DNA of 64,000 nt from JADJPO01 sp963724535. GTDB lineage: Bacteria > Actinomycetota > Actinomycetes > Actinomycetales > Kineosporiaceae. The notes under the pieces were generated by a model. That model did not search any database. It saw only the letters and a list, made by a program, of their open reading frames with translations, and was not told the origin of the DNA. How positions within the stretch are numbered: position 1 is the stretch's first letter; the number at the start of each line of letters is the position of its first letter. The stretch spans positions 248,001 to 312,000 of the forward strand of contig CAVRVD010000011.1 of NCBI GenBank assembly GCA_963724535.1, given 5' to 3'. Positions 46,007 through 54,897 of this stretch are shown piece after piece. The translations under genes and the position numbers were made by a program.

Positions 46007-46216
46007 TCAGTTGTCGTCGTTACGCTGTTGTGGGATACCTGCGAGCAGGGCACGCACCTCGGACTCCCGGTAGCGTCGATGACCACCGAGGGTGCGGATG
46101 GACGAGAGCTTGCCAGCCTTGGCCCAACGAGTGACCGTCTTAGGGTCCACGCGGAACAGGGCGGCGACCTCTGCCGGCGTGAGCAACGGCTCGGCGTCAG
46201 GCGAGCGGGTCGTCAT
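46007..46216 (-). CDS. bldC: BldC-type small MerR-like DNA-binding protein
   Basis: A 69-residue single-domain protein: 'PLLTPAEVAALFRVDPKTVT', 'RWAKAGKLSSIRTLGGHRRY' and 'RESEVRALLAGI'. This matches BldC, the developmental regulator of Streptomyces that is conserved widely in actinobacteria and binds direct repeats cooperatively. Size and sequence are typical. It is divergent from the DUF3073 gene across a 490-base region, the same neighbourhood seen in other actinobacterial genomes (with purF-purM nearby). Confidence 0.93.
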   Translation of the reverse strand: MTTRSPDAEPLLTPAEVAALFRVDPKTVTRWAKAGKLSSIRTLGGHRRYRESEVRALLAGIPQQRNDDN

Positions 46217-46706
46217 GTAGTCCTCCAGATACGGGGTCGGGCCCCCCGACTACTCCATCGTGCAGCGAGGTGAGCCTGCCGCGGAACGTTTCCGACAGAT
46301 TTCAACCCAACTGGCACAAGAACGGTCTATCTAGCCTACTTTGGGTAGCGGTTCTATAACTTTCAGTAACCACATGTAGGCAGGGGGTGACCGATACAGC
46401 CTGTCGGACGGGAGCCCATCGGAACATCGCAGATCTTAGCGGCGAGGAACGCCATTCCGGACGATGTCCGGCTTTGACGACGAATCTCCACCCTTCGGGG
46501 GAGAGCAGGCTGGCCCGATCGACACGATCCGGATCGTCCGACCAGCACCGCGGCCCCGCCGTCCGCCCCTGGCGCCACGCTGTCCTGCGAGGATGCCAGT
46601 CGGGCTGCGGACGATGTACCGTAGCGGTCACGAGAGACTGACGACCAACATCCGGGGCCCCGCCCAGGGCGCCTGCCCCGGATCGATGTATGAGGGGGTC
46701 GACGCC
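46217..46706. other. Long divergent promoter region between bldC and the DUF3073 gene
   Basis: A 490-base region with a noticeably AT-richer core (about 46290-46390, including TATCTAGCCTACTTTGGGTAG and TTCTATAACTTTCAGTAACC as short stretches). It should hold the bldC promoter and the upstream region of the DUF3073 gene. No open frame here has a family resemblance. Confidence 0.55.
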
Positions 46707-46937
46707 ATGGGGCGCGGCCGTCAGAAGGCCAAGCAGACCAAGGTGGCGCGGCAGCTGAAGTACTTCAGCCCGAACACCGACTACACGGCCCTCCAGCGGG
46801 AGCTTTCGGGCTCGAACGACCGTTTGCCAGCCTCGGACGACGAGTCGTTCGCGGACGCCGACGCCGCCCCTGACGAGGACGACGAGGACGACGACGAGGA
46901 CGAGGACGACAGGTACGCCGCCGGTCGCGGTGGCTGA
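46707..46937 (+). CDS. DUF3073 protein
   Basis: A 76-residue protein starting 'GRGRQKAKQTKVARQLKYFS', the highly conserved basic head of the DUF3073 family, followed by 'PNTDYTALQRELSG' and then a very acidic tail of Asp/Glu runs. The family is restricted to actinobacteria and of unknown function. GAGGGGG precedes the ATG at 46707. It is convergent with purM, 13 bases apart. Confidence 0.9.
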   Translation: MGRGRQKAKQTKVARQLKYFSPNTDYTALQRELSGSNDRLPASDDESFADADAAPDEDDEDDDEDEDDRYAAGRGG

Positions 46938-46950
46938 CCCGGCCCGTCGG

Positions 46951-48120
46951 TCATCGGGGGTGCTCTCCCAGCATCGTGATGTCGCCCCCCGAAACGCCCT
47001 TGGCGCCCCGCACGCTCGCGGTCGATGGTCTCCTTGTCCCGGCCTGAACGTCGACCCGGGTACCGTCCGCTCCCCCGTCCATCTGGATCCGGCCGAGCAC
47101 CCAGCAGTCCAGTCCTCGTGACCCGAGCCGTCGCACGGCTTGGTCCGCGGCACCAGCGGCGACCACGGCGACCATGCCGACGCCCAGGTTGAGGGTCCGC
47201 TCCACGTCGACCCGGGGGACCTCGCCCAGCCGGGCGAGGAGGTCCATCACCGGGGGTGGGGTCCAGGTGGACCGGTCCACGGTGCCGAGCGCGCCCGGCG
47301 GCAGCACCCGGCCCAGATTCGCGGCCAGCCCACCGCCGGTGACGTGGGACAGTGCGTGCAGGTCGGCGCCCAGGTGCTCGACCAGGTCGACCACGTCCGC
47401 CGCGTAGACCCGGGTCGGCTCCAGCAGCTCCTCGCCGATGGTGCGACCCAGCTCGGCGACATACCGCTCGTAGCCCCAGCCAGCGTCCTGCAGGACCCGG
47501 CGGACCAGGGAGTAACCGTTGGAGTGCAGACCGGAGGAGGCCATCGCCACGAGCGCGTCCCCGGGCCCGACCCGATGCGGGCCGAGCAGCTCGTCGGCCT
47601 CGACCACCCCGGTCGCGGCGCCGGCGAGGTCGTACTCGTCCGGGGCCATCAGCCCGGGATGCTCCGCGGTCTCCCCACCCACCAAGGCGCAGCCGGCCCG
47701 CTCACAGGCGGCCGCGATGCCGCCGACGATGGTCGCGATGCGTTCTGGGACCACCCGTCCGCAGGCGATGTAGTCGGTCATGAACAGCGGGCGGGCCCCG
47801 CACACGACGATGTCGTCGACGACCATGGCCACCAGGTCGAAGCCCACCGTGTCGTGGCGGTTCAGGGCTCGCGCGACCGCGATCTTGGTGCCCACGCCGT
47901 CGGTGCTGGTGGCGAGCAGCGGATGGCGGTAGCCGGTGAGCATCCTGGCGTCCACCAAACCGGCGAAGCCGCCGATCCCACCGAGCACCGGCATCGGCGC
48001 CGAGGCGTGGGTCCGCGCGACCGCGTCGCGCATCAGCTCGACGGCCCGGTCCCCGGCCTCGACGTCCACTCCGGCGGCGGCATAGGTCAGTGGTCCGATG
48101 ACCGGGTCGGCCGCATTCAC
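46951..48120 (-). CDS. purM: Phosphoribosylformylglycinamidine cyclo-ligase (AIR synthase)
   Basis: A 389-residue PurM, which converts FGAM to AIR in purine synthesis. Marks include 'PLTYAAAGVDVEAGDRAVEL', 'LLATSTDGVGTKIAVA', 'DLVAMVVDDIVVCGARPLFM' and 'ALVGGETAEHPGLM'. It is somewhat longer than the usual about 345 residues because of a C-terminal tail after 'WVLGRIQMDGG'. The GTG start overlaps the purF stop (GTGA), so it is translationally coupled to purF. Confidence 0.95.
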   Translation of the reverse strand: MNAADPVIGPLTYAAAGVDVEAGDRAVELMRDAVARTHASAPMPVLGGIGGFAGLVDARMLTGYRHPLLATSTDGVGTKIAVARALNRHDTVGFDLVAMVVDDIVVCGARPLFMTDYIACGRVVPERIATIVGGIAAACERAGCALVGGETAEHPGLMAPDEYDLAGAATGVVEADELLGPHRVGPGDALVAMASSGLHSNGYSLVRRVLQDAGWGYERYVAELGRTIGEELLEPTRVYAADVVDLVEHLGADLHALSHVTGGGLAANLGRVLPPGALGTVDRSTWTPPPVMDLLARLGEVPRVDVERTLNLGVGMVAVVAAGAADQAVRRLGSRGLDCWVLGRIQMDGGADGTRVDVQAGTRRPSTASVRGAKGVSGGDITMLGEHPR

Positions 48121-49541
48121 GGCGTCAGGCTCAGCGGCAGCTCGGGCTGCTCGATCGCGTGGTGGCCGAGCTCGGCCTGGTCTGTCAGCGGGACCGGGTA
48201 CACCCCGGTGAAGCAGGCCGTGCAGAGCCGCTCCAACGGCTGAGCGGTCGCCGCGACCATTCCCTCCAGGGAGATGTATCCGAGGCTGTCGGCACCGATG
48301 CTGGCCCGGACCTCCTCGACGCCCAGGCCGCTGGCCACCAGCTCGGCGCGAGTGGCGAAGTCGATGCCGTAGAAGCACGGAAACATCACCGGGGCGCTGG
48401 AGATGCGCACGTGCACCTGCGCGGCACCGGCCTCCCGCAGCATCCGGACCAGGGCGCGCTGGGTGTTCCCGCGCACGATCGAGTCGTCGACGACCACCAA
48501 CCGCTTGCCGGCGATCACCTCGCGCAGCGGGTTCAGCTTGAGCCGGATGCCGAGCTGGCGGATGGTCTGGCTGGGCTGGATGAAGGTTCGGCCCACGTAG
48601 GCGTTCTTGACCAGGCCCTGTCCGTAGGGGATGCCGGAGGCCTGCGCGTAGCCGACGGCGGCCGGCGTACCCGACTCCGGGACCGGGATGACCAGGTCGG
48701 CCTCGACCGGGTGCTCGCGGGCGAGGGTGCGGCCCATCTCCACCCGGGAGGCATGGACGGCCTGGCCGTCGATGGTGGTGTCCGGACGGGCCAGGTAGAC
48801 GTACTCGAAGACGCAGCCGGTCGGCCTGGCCGGCGCGAACCGGATCGAGCGCAACCCGTCGGTGTCCACGGCGATCAGCTCACCAGGCTCCACCTCGCGC
48901 ACCACAGAGGCACCGACGATGTCCAACCCGGCGGTCTCGCTGGCCACCACCCAGCCCCGCTCCAGCCGCCCGAGGACCAGGGGGTGGATCCCGTTGGGAT
49001 CCCGAGCGGCGTACAAGGTGTGCTCGTCCATGAAGACCAGGCTGAACGCGCCGCGCAGGTGTGGCAGCACCCGCAACGCGGTTGCCTGAAGGCTGTGGTC
49101 GCCGACCCCCGCCAGCAGCGCGGTGACCAGCGCGGTGTCGGTGGTGTTCCCGCGGCCGATCTCACCTGGGCCGGCTGCGCCGTGGTCGCTGCCGATCAGG
49201 TCGCGCAGCTCGAAGGTGTTGACCAGGTTGCCGTTGTGGGCCAGCGCGACCGTCCCGGACGCCGTGGCGCCCAGAGTGGGCTGGGCGTTCTCCCACGTGG
49301 ACCCGCCGGTCGTGGAGTACCGACAGTGGCCGACCGCGACGTGCCCGCCGAGAGAGGACAGCGAGGCCTCGTCGAAGACCTGGGCGACCAGTCCGACATC
49401 CTTGAAGACCAGGATCTGCTGACCGTTGCTGACCGCGATGCCGGCGGCCTCCTGACCGCGGTGCTGGAGTGCGTACAGCCCGTAGTAGGTCAGTTTGGCG
49501 ACCTCTTCGCCGGGGGCCCAGACCCCGAAGACACCGCACAC
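48117..49541 (-). CDS. purF: Amidophosphoribosyltransferase
   Basis: A 474-residue PurF, the first committed enzyme of purine synthesis. It begins Met-Cys-Gly-Val-Phe, so Cys2 becomes the N-terminal nucleophile of the glutaminase domain without a propeptide. 'VGHCRYSTTGGSTWENAQPT' and 'LAHNGNLVNTFELRDLI' belong to the glutaminase half; 'KRLVVVDDSIVRGNTQRALV' is the PRPP-binding loop. It shares an operon with purM. Confidence 0.96.
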   Translation of the reverse strand: MCGVFGVWAPGEEVAKLTYYGLYALQHRGQEAAGIAVSNGQQILVFKDVGLVAQVFDEASLSSLGGHVAVGHCRYSTTGGSTWENAQPTLGATASGTVALAHNGNLVNTFELRDLIGSDHGAAGPGEIGRGNTTDTALVTALLAGVGDHSLQATALRVLPHLRGAFSLVFMDEHTLYAARDPNGIHPLVLGRLERGWVVASETAGLDIVGASVVREVEPGELIAVDTDGLRSIRFAPARPTGCVFEYVYLARPDTTIDGQAVHASRVEMGRTLAREHPVEADLVIPVPESGTPAAVGYAQASGIPYGQGLVKNAYVGRTFIQPSQTIRQLGIRLKLNPLREVIAGKRLVVVDDSIVRGNTQRALVRMLREAGAAQVHVRISSAPVMFPCFYGIDFATRAELVASGLGVEEVRASIGADSLGYISLEGMVAATAQPLERLCTACFTGVYPVPLTDQAELGHHAIEQPELPLSLTP

Positions 49542-49611
49542 GTGTCAAGTCTCGCACAGCCTCGCGGCGTCGCCTCCGGCCCGGACCCCGCTGCGAGCCG
49601 GCCCGACTCGG

Positions 49612-49992
49612 TCAGCCGCGGCGGTCGGCGATCACCGCGAGGCCGGCGCCCACCACGCCGCCCAGCAACAGCCCGATGGCCAACAGGTAGCCGCCCACGC
49701 TCCGCTCTGAGAAGTCTGCCGGGTCCGGCATCAGCAGCGAGGCAACCAGGCCGAGGGCGGCGCCGAGCAGCGCCCCCGTGGTGATGAAGGGACCGAACCG
49801 CGGAGCCCGGCGCAACCGGACGTCGGTCCACGTCGCAGCGCCCCCGTCCGGCTGGTCGCCCTGGTCGCCCTGGTCGCCCTGGTCGGGCTGGTCGCCCTGG
49901 TCGGGCTGGTCGCCCTGGTCGGGCTGGTCGGGCTGGTTCGGCTGGTCGGGCTGGTTCGGCTCTGCGCCCGGATCGGGCTCCGGTGCGGTCAT
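49612..49992 (-). CDS. Two-helix membrane protein with Asp/Gln/Pro/Gly-rich repeat tail
   Basis: A 126-residue protein. The N-terminal about 45 residues are tandem tripeptides of the types PDQ, PNQ and GDQ; then come two membrane helices, 'FITTGALLGAALGLVASLLM' and 'GGYLLAIGLLLGGVVGAGLA', ending in 'VIADRRG'. Actinobacterial genomes often have a similar two-helix protein next to purF and an SCP-like gene. The N-terminus is probably disordered and cytoplasmic. Its ATG overlaps the stop of the upstream SCP-like gene (ATGA). Confidence 0.75.
   Translation of the reverse strand: MTAPEPDPGAEPNQPDQPNQPDQPDQGDQPDQGDQPDQGDQGDQGDQPDGGAATWTDVRLRRAPRFGPFITTGALLGAALGLVASLLMPDPADFSERSVGGYLLAIGLLLGGVVGAGLAVIADRRG
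49856..49965. repeat. Tandem repeat encoding GDQ/PDQ tripeptides
   Basis: About twelve copies of a 9-base unit of the form CTGGTCGSS are arranged head to tail within the membrane-protein gene. Copies vary between CTGGTCGCC, CTGGTCGGG and CTGGTTCGG. In-frame gain or loss of units would change only the length of the disordered tail. Confidence 0.7.
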
Positions 49993-50375
49993 GTCCGCGA
50001 CGATAGCCCGGACCCCGTGAGCGGGAGCACCCGGGACAGGTCGGCCCGCTCCCCGCTGGCCAGCAGCCGGCCGTCAGCCAGCGCCTCGGCCCAGGTGGAC
50101 GCGCCTGTGACCAGCTCCAGCCAGGTCGCCGGGTCGCACTCCACGACGCTCGGCGGGGTGCCGCGGGTGTGCCGAGGGCCGGGCAGGCACTGCACCACCC
50201 CGAACGGCGGCACCCGGACCTCACAGGTGCGCCCCGGATGCGCGGCGGCCAGTTCCTCGAGGGTGAACCGCACCGCGACGGCCAGCAGAGCCCGGTCGGC
50301 CCGGTCCGGGTCAGCGGACCAATGGGTCAGGGCGCGCCGGCCGTCCGGGACGGCGATCCGGCGACGCGGCGGCAT
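49989..50375 (-). CDS. Sterol-carrier-protein-like (SCP-2 type) protein
   Basis: A 128-residue protein with 'ALLAVAVRFTLEELAAAHPG', 'RTCEVRVPPFGVVQCLPGPR' and 'NP/VVECDPATWLELVTGASTW'-like ending, and 'RLLASGERADLSRVLPL' near the end. This matches small SCP-2/bacterial MaoC-independent sterol-binding proteins that sit next to purF in many actinobacteria. Start taken at the second ATG (50375) where similarity begins. Ligand unknown. Confidence 0.72.
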   Translation of the reverse strand: MPPRRRIAVPDGRRALTHWSADPDRADRALLAVAVRFTLEELAAAHPGRTCEVRVPPFGVVQCLPGPRHTRGTPPSVVECDPATWLELVTGASTWAEALADGRLLASGERADLSRVLPLTGSGLSSRT

Positions 50376-50420
50376 GTCCCCAGCCTGCCAGGCCCGGGAC
50401 ACCTGTCCACCGCGCTCCGG

Positions 50421-51862
50421 TCAGCGGCTGCGGGTCACGCCGAGCGGCGTCCAGGCCAGACCCGGGAAGACCGACGTGAGGTCGCGCACCCCGCAGCGCT
50501 CCCGGGTGCGTCGAGCAGCAGGGACAGGACGTGCTCCAGGCGCCAGGTGACCGCCTCGCTGCGGCCGGTCACCGACGTGGACTCGCTGACCTCGAGAAAG
50601 GCGCAGATCCTCTGGCGCTCAACGGCATCAGCCGGGTGGTGGCGCAGCCGCACCGACAAGTCGTCGACGAGCCCGCCGTACGAGGACGGCAGCGGAGCGG
50701 GCAGGAAGGAGCTCAGCTCGGGGCGCCGGTAGCCCTTGGGCCACCAGTCGCCGACCAGCGCCGAGTTCATGTTCCAGCGGGCCAGGGTGACCGCGGCGGA
50801 CTGCCACGCGGCCGCGACGTCCGGATAACCGTCCGGCTGGGGCCAGGCGTACGGCGGTTGGCCGAGGGAGGAGGCCATCCAGTACATCTCCCGCATCGGC
50901 TCGACCTCGCCCGCCGCAGCCGGGGGCTGCAGCCCCAGACATCGGGCCATCGCGACGAGGGTCTCCAGCGGGGTGCGAACCTTGGCGCCCACGCTCGCGG
51001 CGAACTCGGGGGAGGCGAACAGCTCGGCCAGCACCGGACGGATCGCGGTGGAGCCGGCCGGGTAGACCGCGGCCAGCCGGTCCACCAGAGCGGTCGGTGG
51101 GTCGTCGGCGACGAACCGGACAGCCAGCCGCCGGCAGACCCGGCGAGCGGTGGCGGGCATCCCCGCCAGGTGACGCAGGTATGCCTCGACGACGGGCCGG
51201 CCGTCGCTGCCGGAGTTGGGGTGGCTGAAGTCGAGCACCCGGACCGGGCCCACGTGGTGGTAGCCGGTGCGGTAGCGGGCCTCGCCGGTGTGCCAGTCGA
51301 CGGACAGCCCGGTGAGGATGAGCGCCGAAGTGCGCACGTCCCGCTCGGTGTACCCGGCGTCCGTCCCGACCGTGTGCAGCTCCAGCACCTCGCGGCCGAG
51401 GTTCTCGTTCGGGTCCACCTTGGACGACGTGGCGTTGCTCAGGTAGGTCAGCATCGACGGGTGGGTGACCGCCGTGACCAGCAGGTCGTCGTAGCGGCCC
51501 AGGGCGTGCCGGCGGATCACCTCGGCGTCGTAGCGGTGCCGGTTGTCCCAGACCTCGCTGGACGGGCAGGTGACGGCCAGCAGGTTGGAGAAGACGTCGA
51601 CGAGGATCTCCAGCAGCTGACGCCGGCTCCAGAACGCTCGGGCGATCGCCGCCGCGCCGTCGAACATGGCGTCTCAGTGCCGCAGCTCGCCGGAGTCGAC
51701 CTTGGAGCGCACCGAGGCGTTCGGCAGGGCCAGGTTGGGGAACGCGGCGACCTCGGCGAGCAGGGCCTCGGTCGGCCCGTACGTCGTGCGGCGCAGCAGG
51801 TGCGCCATAGCCTCCGTCCCCAAACCGGCCATACCACCGGGCATCGGCACCGGACGGTCCAC
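50421..51862 (-). pseudogene. DUF1800 protein gene, interrupted by stop and frameshift
   Basis: The N-terminal part ('MAHLLRRTTYGPTEALLAEV') ends at TGA 51674-51676 after 'SKVDSGELRH', and the same frame continues immediately with 'DAMFDGAAAIARAFWSRRQL', 'VFSNLLAVTCPSSEVW', 'VTHPSMLTYLSNATSSKVDP' and 'NLGREVLELHTVGT', all DUF1800 features. So one in-frame stop, probably a former Trp codon, splits the gene. Near the 3' end the frame with 'GVRDLTSVFPGLAWTPLGVT' is shifted by one, ending at 50421. The usual partner, DUF1501, is absent. Likely pseudogene, or two sequencing errors. Confidence 0.75.
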
Positions 51863-51918
51863 CGTGATAGCCCGTCGGAATGACCGCCCTGGGGTGGTCG
51901 GGTGGGGTGGCTGCTGTA

Positions 51919-52533
51919 TCAGTCGTCCTGGACGGCGGACCGCAGCACCGCCAAGGCGTTGGCGCGGATGATCCGCGCTGCCCCGCCAGGGCTCTCGCCG
52001 GCGACATCGACCAGCCACACCCACGGCTCGATCCCGGCCACTGCGCGCAGCCGGACGGCGAGGCGGCGGACCTGTGCCGCCGACCACGGCGGACACAGCG
52101 GCGCCAGTGCTTCCTGGAACCACCCGATGGCCCGCCCACCACGCAGCGGCGCCTGGGCCGCCCCGGGCGCCAACGAGGTCCACAGCGCTGCCCGCAACTG
52201 GGGCTCCCACTCCTGGACGATGCGCAACTGCCCGTCGACGACGAGCAGCACCCGCGCCTCGACCGTCTCGGGGGGGCGGTCACCGAGCAGGCTCAGTTCT
52301 CCGATCGAGGGGTAGACCCCCCGGAGGAGGGCGGCCTGGTCGGGGAAGTACCGATACGCGGTGGTGCGCGAGACCCCCGCTGCAGCGGCGACCTTCTCGA
52401 CCGTCACCGAGGGCTGCCGGGTCATCAGGGACCGCGCGGTCCTGACGAGCGCCTCACGGGTGCGCTGTTTCTGGCGGGACCGGCCGCCGTCCTCATAGGG
52501 GGCGACGCCGCCGGCCGTGGTTGGTCCAGCCAT
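51919..52533 (-). CDS. TetR-family transcriptional regulator
   Basis: A 204-residue regulator with 'SRQKQRTREALVRTARSLMT' leading into the HTH 'VTVEKVAAAAGVSRTTAYRY' and 'FPDQAALLRGVYPS'. The C-terminal ligand domain is not assignable. The ATG at 52533 is chosen because the upstream in-frame ATG at 52560 falls inside a 37-bp palindrome that is almost certainly its operator. Divergent from a cupin gene, its probable target. Confidence 0.88.
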   Translation of the reverse strand: MAGPTTAGGVAPYEDGGRSRQKQRTREALVRTARSLMTRQPSVTVEKVAAAAGVSRTTAYRYFPDQAALLRGVYPSIGELSLLGDRPPETVEARVLLVVDGQLRIVQEWEPQLRAALWTSLAPGAAQAPLRGGRAIGWFQEALAPLCPPWSAAQVRRLAVRLRAVAGIEPWVWLVDVAGESPGGAARIIRANALAVLRSAVQDD

Positions 52534-52539
52534 GTCGTG

Positions 52540-52576
52540 ATGGTACCGTAGTTCCATCATGGGACTTCAGTACCAT
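52540..52576. promoter_or_regulatory. 37-bp palindromic operator between TetR and cupin genes
   Basis: Two 18-bp arms, 52540-52557 and 52559-52576, are inverted repeats around a single central base, matching at 15 of 18 positions (consensus arm ATGGTACYGWAGTYCCAT). The site lies 6 bases before the tetR start and 23 bases before the cupin start, so binding would block both genes. Confidence 0.8.
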
Positions 52577-52599
52577 GAGTGATGCCGCAGGAGGCAGCC

Positions 52600-52950
52600 A
52601 TGGCCGATCCGGTCGACACGAATCCCGACCTGTACCGCGTGGTGCTGGAGAACGAGCGGGTCCGGATCCTGGAGTACCGCGACACACCCGGGGACTGCAC
52701 CGCCGTACATGCCCATCCGGACTCCGTGATGGTGCCGCTTGGCTCGTTCCGCCGGCGCCTCCACCAGGGCGGCCGGGCCGTGGAGGTGGACATCAGCCCC
52801 GGCGTGCGGTGGCTGGACGCCCAGGAGCATCGGGGCACCAACATCGGCGATACGGCGAGCCACGCCCTGTTCATCGAGCTCAAGGAACCGCGACCCGGCG
52901 TCGGCGGCGCGCAGGGCGATCAGTCACTCGGACCGGCACCGACCGCCTGA
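52600..52950 (+). CDS. Small cupin-fold protein
   Basis: A 116-residue single-domain cupin: 'NPDLYRVVLENERVRILEYR', metal-site-like 'AVHAHPDSVMVPLGSFRRRL' and 'SPGVRWLDAQEHRGTNIGDT', ending 'HALFIELKEPRPGVG'. Proteins of this type occur as stand-alone cytoplasmic cupins of unknown function. AGGAGG precedes the ATG at 52600. Probably repressed by the divergent TetR regulator through the shared palindrome. Confidence 0.82.
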   Translation: MADPVDTNPDLYRVVLENERVRILEYRDTPGDCTAVHAHPDSVMVPLGSFRRRLHQGGRAVEVDISPGVRWLDAQEHRGTNIGDTASHALFIELKEPRPGVGGAQGDQSLGPAPTA

Positions 52951-52984
52951 CACCCGCGCCGCCGACGCCCTGGGGACGCCGAAC

Positions 52985-54316
52985 TCAGGCCGACGGTGGC
53001 GCCGCCGCCCACGGCTGGAGCGCCGGGAACGGCTCGGTGATCTTGGCCTGCTCCTCGCGGAGCCGGTCGACCAGACGGCCCTCGGGCAGGACCACGTCGG
53101 GGTAGCTGAGCACCTCGTCCTTGGCGACGTCGCGGTGCAGTACACAGCCCTGGGCCACCCCCATCGGCAGCAGGGTCTGCCCGGCGGTCACGTCGGCCCG
53201 CTCCGCCACGGCATAGGTGTCGTAGCCGCCCAGGCCGTCCAGGCAGTGCCCAGCGGCCAGGTCCCGCTTGGCGACGGTGACCACCTCGACAGTCGGCGGG
53301 CCGGCCGGCTGCAGCGCGGCGTCGCCGAACAGGACGGCGCGGGCCACCGTGCTGGGCACCTCGAAGTGGCACAGGTGGTAGGGGGTGTAGAAGCTGTACA
53401 ACGGCCCGGGACCGAGCTTGTACAGGTTGAGGTAGTGCCGCTGCTTGGGGTCGTCGTGGGTAGCCAGGACGTACACGCCCGGACCGGGTTTCGCCCCGAC
53501 CACGTAGTCGACCACACCACCAGCCCGGCGCAGTTCCTCGACGTCGAACGTGGTGGTCAGCTCGTCGACGTGCCCGGCGTGGTCGGCTCCCCGCATCCCG
53601 CGCCGCTCGACGGTCATTCCGGTGGCGTTGGCGACGATGGCCTGCTCGAAGGAGATCTTGGTGCCGTCGGCGAAGCTGGTGACCATGTGCGGGTCCTGAC
53701 CCCACTGCCGGGCGAAGCCCTCCTGGGTGGTGGGGTTGCGGTAAGGGTCCTGCAGACCCTTGATATTGCCGCAGACCAGGGGGGTCAGCCCGATCCCCCG
53801 CACGAACCGATACAGGTTGACCTGAACCCCGGGCTGGTCTCCGTCGCAGCCGGACAGCACCACACCGGCGGCCTCGGCCCGCTGCCGCAGGACCGTGCCG
53901 ACGGTGCCGTCCACCTCCGCGTTGAGCAGGACGACGTGCTTGCCGCCCTCGATCGCGGCCAAGGCGACCTGCGCGCCGTACTCGACGGCACCGGTGGCCT
54001 CGACGATCGCGTCGATTCCCTCGGCGGCGCCGACGCCTTCGTAGCTGGAGGTGATCACCGGGACGCCGTCGCGCACCGCCGCGGAGACGCCGTCGGCGTC
54101 CTGCGCCGTCCGGAACGACTCCACCCCGGCCTCGCGGTAGGCCCGCTCGGCGTTCGCCAGGGTGCGGTTGCAGATCGCGACCAGCTCCATACCCTGGACG
54201 GAGTTCACGACCTGGTTGACGAAGCCGCGGCCCATGAACCCGGCTCCGACGAGAGCCACCCGCACCGGGTTGCCCCCCGCGGCGCGCTGCTGCAGGGCAC
54301 GGTCGAGAAGGATCAC
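52985..54316 (-). CDS. NAD(P)-dependent oxidoreductase with C-terminal SAF-like domain
   Basis: A 443-residue protein with a Rossmann fold near residue 18 ('VRVALVGAGFMGRGFVNQVV'), then 'GIDAIVEATGAVEYGAQVAL' and 'GGKHVVLLNAEVDGTVGTVL', as in homoserine-dehydrogenase-like/flagellar SAF oxidoreductases. The C-terminal part ('VTVAKRDLAAGHCLDGLGGY', 'LPMGVAQGCVLHRDVAKDEV') is SAF-like. Homologues occur in nucleotide-sugar clusters next to cytidylyltransferases. The GTG start overlaps the stop of the RmlC-like gene. Exact reaction unknown. Confidence 0.8.
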   Translation of the reverse strand: MILLDRALQQRAAGGNPVRVALVGAGFMGRGFVNQVVNSVQGMELVAICNRTLANAERAYREAGVESFRTAQDADGVSAAVRDGVPVITSSYEGVGAAEGIDAIVEATGAVEYGAQVALAAIEGGKHVVLLNAEVDGTVGTVLRQRAEAAGVVLSGCDGDQPGVQVNLYRFVRGIGLTPLVCGNIKGLQDPYRNPTTQEGFARQWGQDPHMVTSFADGTKISFEQAIVANATGMTVERRGMRGADHAGHVDELTTTFDVEELRRAGGVVDYVVGAKPGPGVYVLATHDDPKQRHYLNLYKLGPGPLYSFYTPYHLCHFEVPSTVARAVLFGDAALQPAGPPTVEVVTVAKRDLAAGHCLDGLGGYDTYAVAERADVTAGQTLLPMGVAQGCVLHRDVAKDEVLSYPDVVLPEGRLVDRLREEQAKITEPFPALQPWAAAPPSA

Positions 54317-54897
54317 GCGAACACCTCGGCGCCGGTGAGGGCTGGGTCCTCCAACCATTCGGCGCCGGGCTGGCCGACCAGCGGCCAGGCGGCGTCCTTC
54401 TCGCTGATCACCGCGACCTCCCGCGGCCAGGTCAGCCCGAGGGCGGGGTCGTCGTGGCGCAGCCCGCGCTCGGTGCCGGGGGTGTAGGCGCCGCTGACCT
54501 GGTAGGTGACCTCGGCCGCGTCAGTGAGGGTCAGGTAGCCGTGGCCGAAGAACGGCGGTACGTACAGCGCGGTGCGGTTGTCGGCGGTGAGCTCGACGGC
54601 GACGTGCTGGAACCGGGTCGGCGATCCGTGCCGGAGGTCCACGATGACGTCGAGGATCGCGCCGCGGGTGCATCGCACCAGCTTGGCCTCCGGCGCCGGG
54701 TGGACCTGGAGGTGCATGCCGCGCATCGTGGCGGCGGCGTGGTTGAACGAGACGTTGCACTGCTCGACGGCGGGGTCCAGCCCGGCGGCGATGAACTCCT
54801 CGCGGCAGTAGGTCCGGGCGAAGAAGCCCCGGTCGTCCTCGCGCAGCTCGAGGTCCACGATCGCGACGCCGGGGACGGCGGTGGTGGCGAACCTCAC
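54313..54897 (-). CDS. RmlC-like dTDP/CDP-sugar 3,5-epimerase family protein
   Basis: A 194-residue RmlC-fold cupin: 'LELREDDRGFFARTYCREEF', 'VEQCNVSFNHAAATMRGMHL', 'KLVRCTRGAILDVIVDLR' and 'YVPPFFGHGYLTLTDAAEVT'. The conserved catalytic His/Asp positions of 3,5-epimerases look present (RGMHLQ, and the Asp in DVIVDLR). In this cluster it probably acts on a CDP-linked keto sugar rather than dTDP-rhamnose, by context only. GTG start overlaps the stop of the epimerase gene. Confidence 0.85.
   Translation of the reverse strand: MRFATTAVPGVAIVDLELREDDRGFFARTYCREEFIAAGLDPAVEQCNVSFNHAAATMRGMHLQVHPAPEAKLVRCTRGAILDVIVDLRHGSPTRFQHVAVELTADNRTALYVPPFFGHGYLTLTDAAEVTYQVSGAYTPGTERGLRHDDPALGLTWPREVAVISEKDAAWPLVGQPGAEWLEDPALTGAEVFA

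Noticed and set aside
49856..49965. Repeat tract considered as a possible CRISPR array
   Set aside because: Units are 9 bases with no spacers and encode an in-frame tripeptide repeat.
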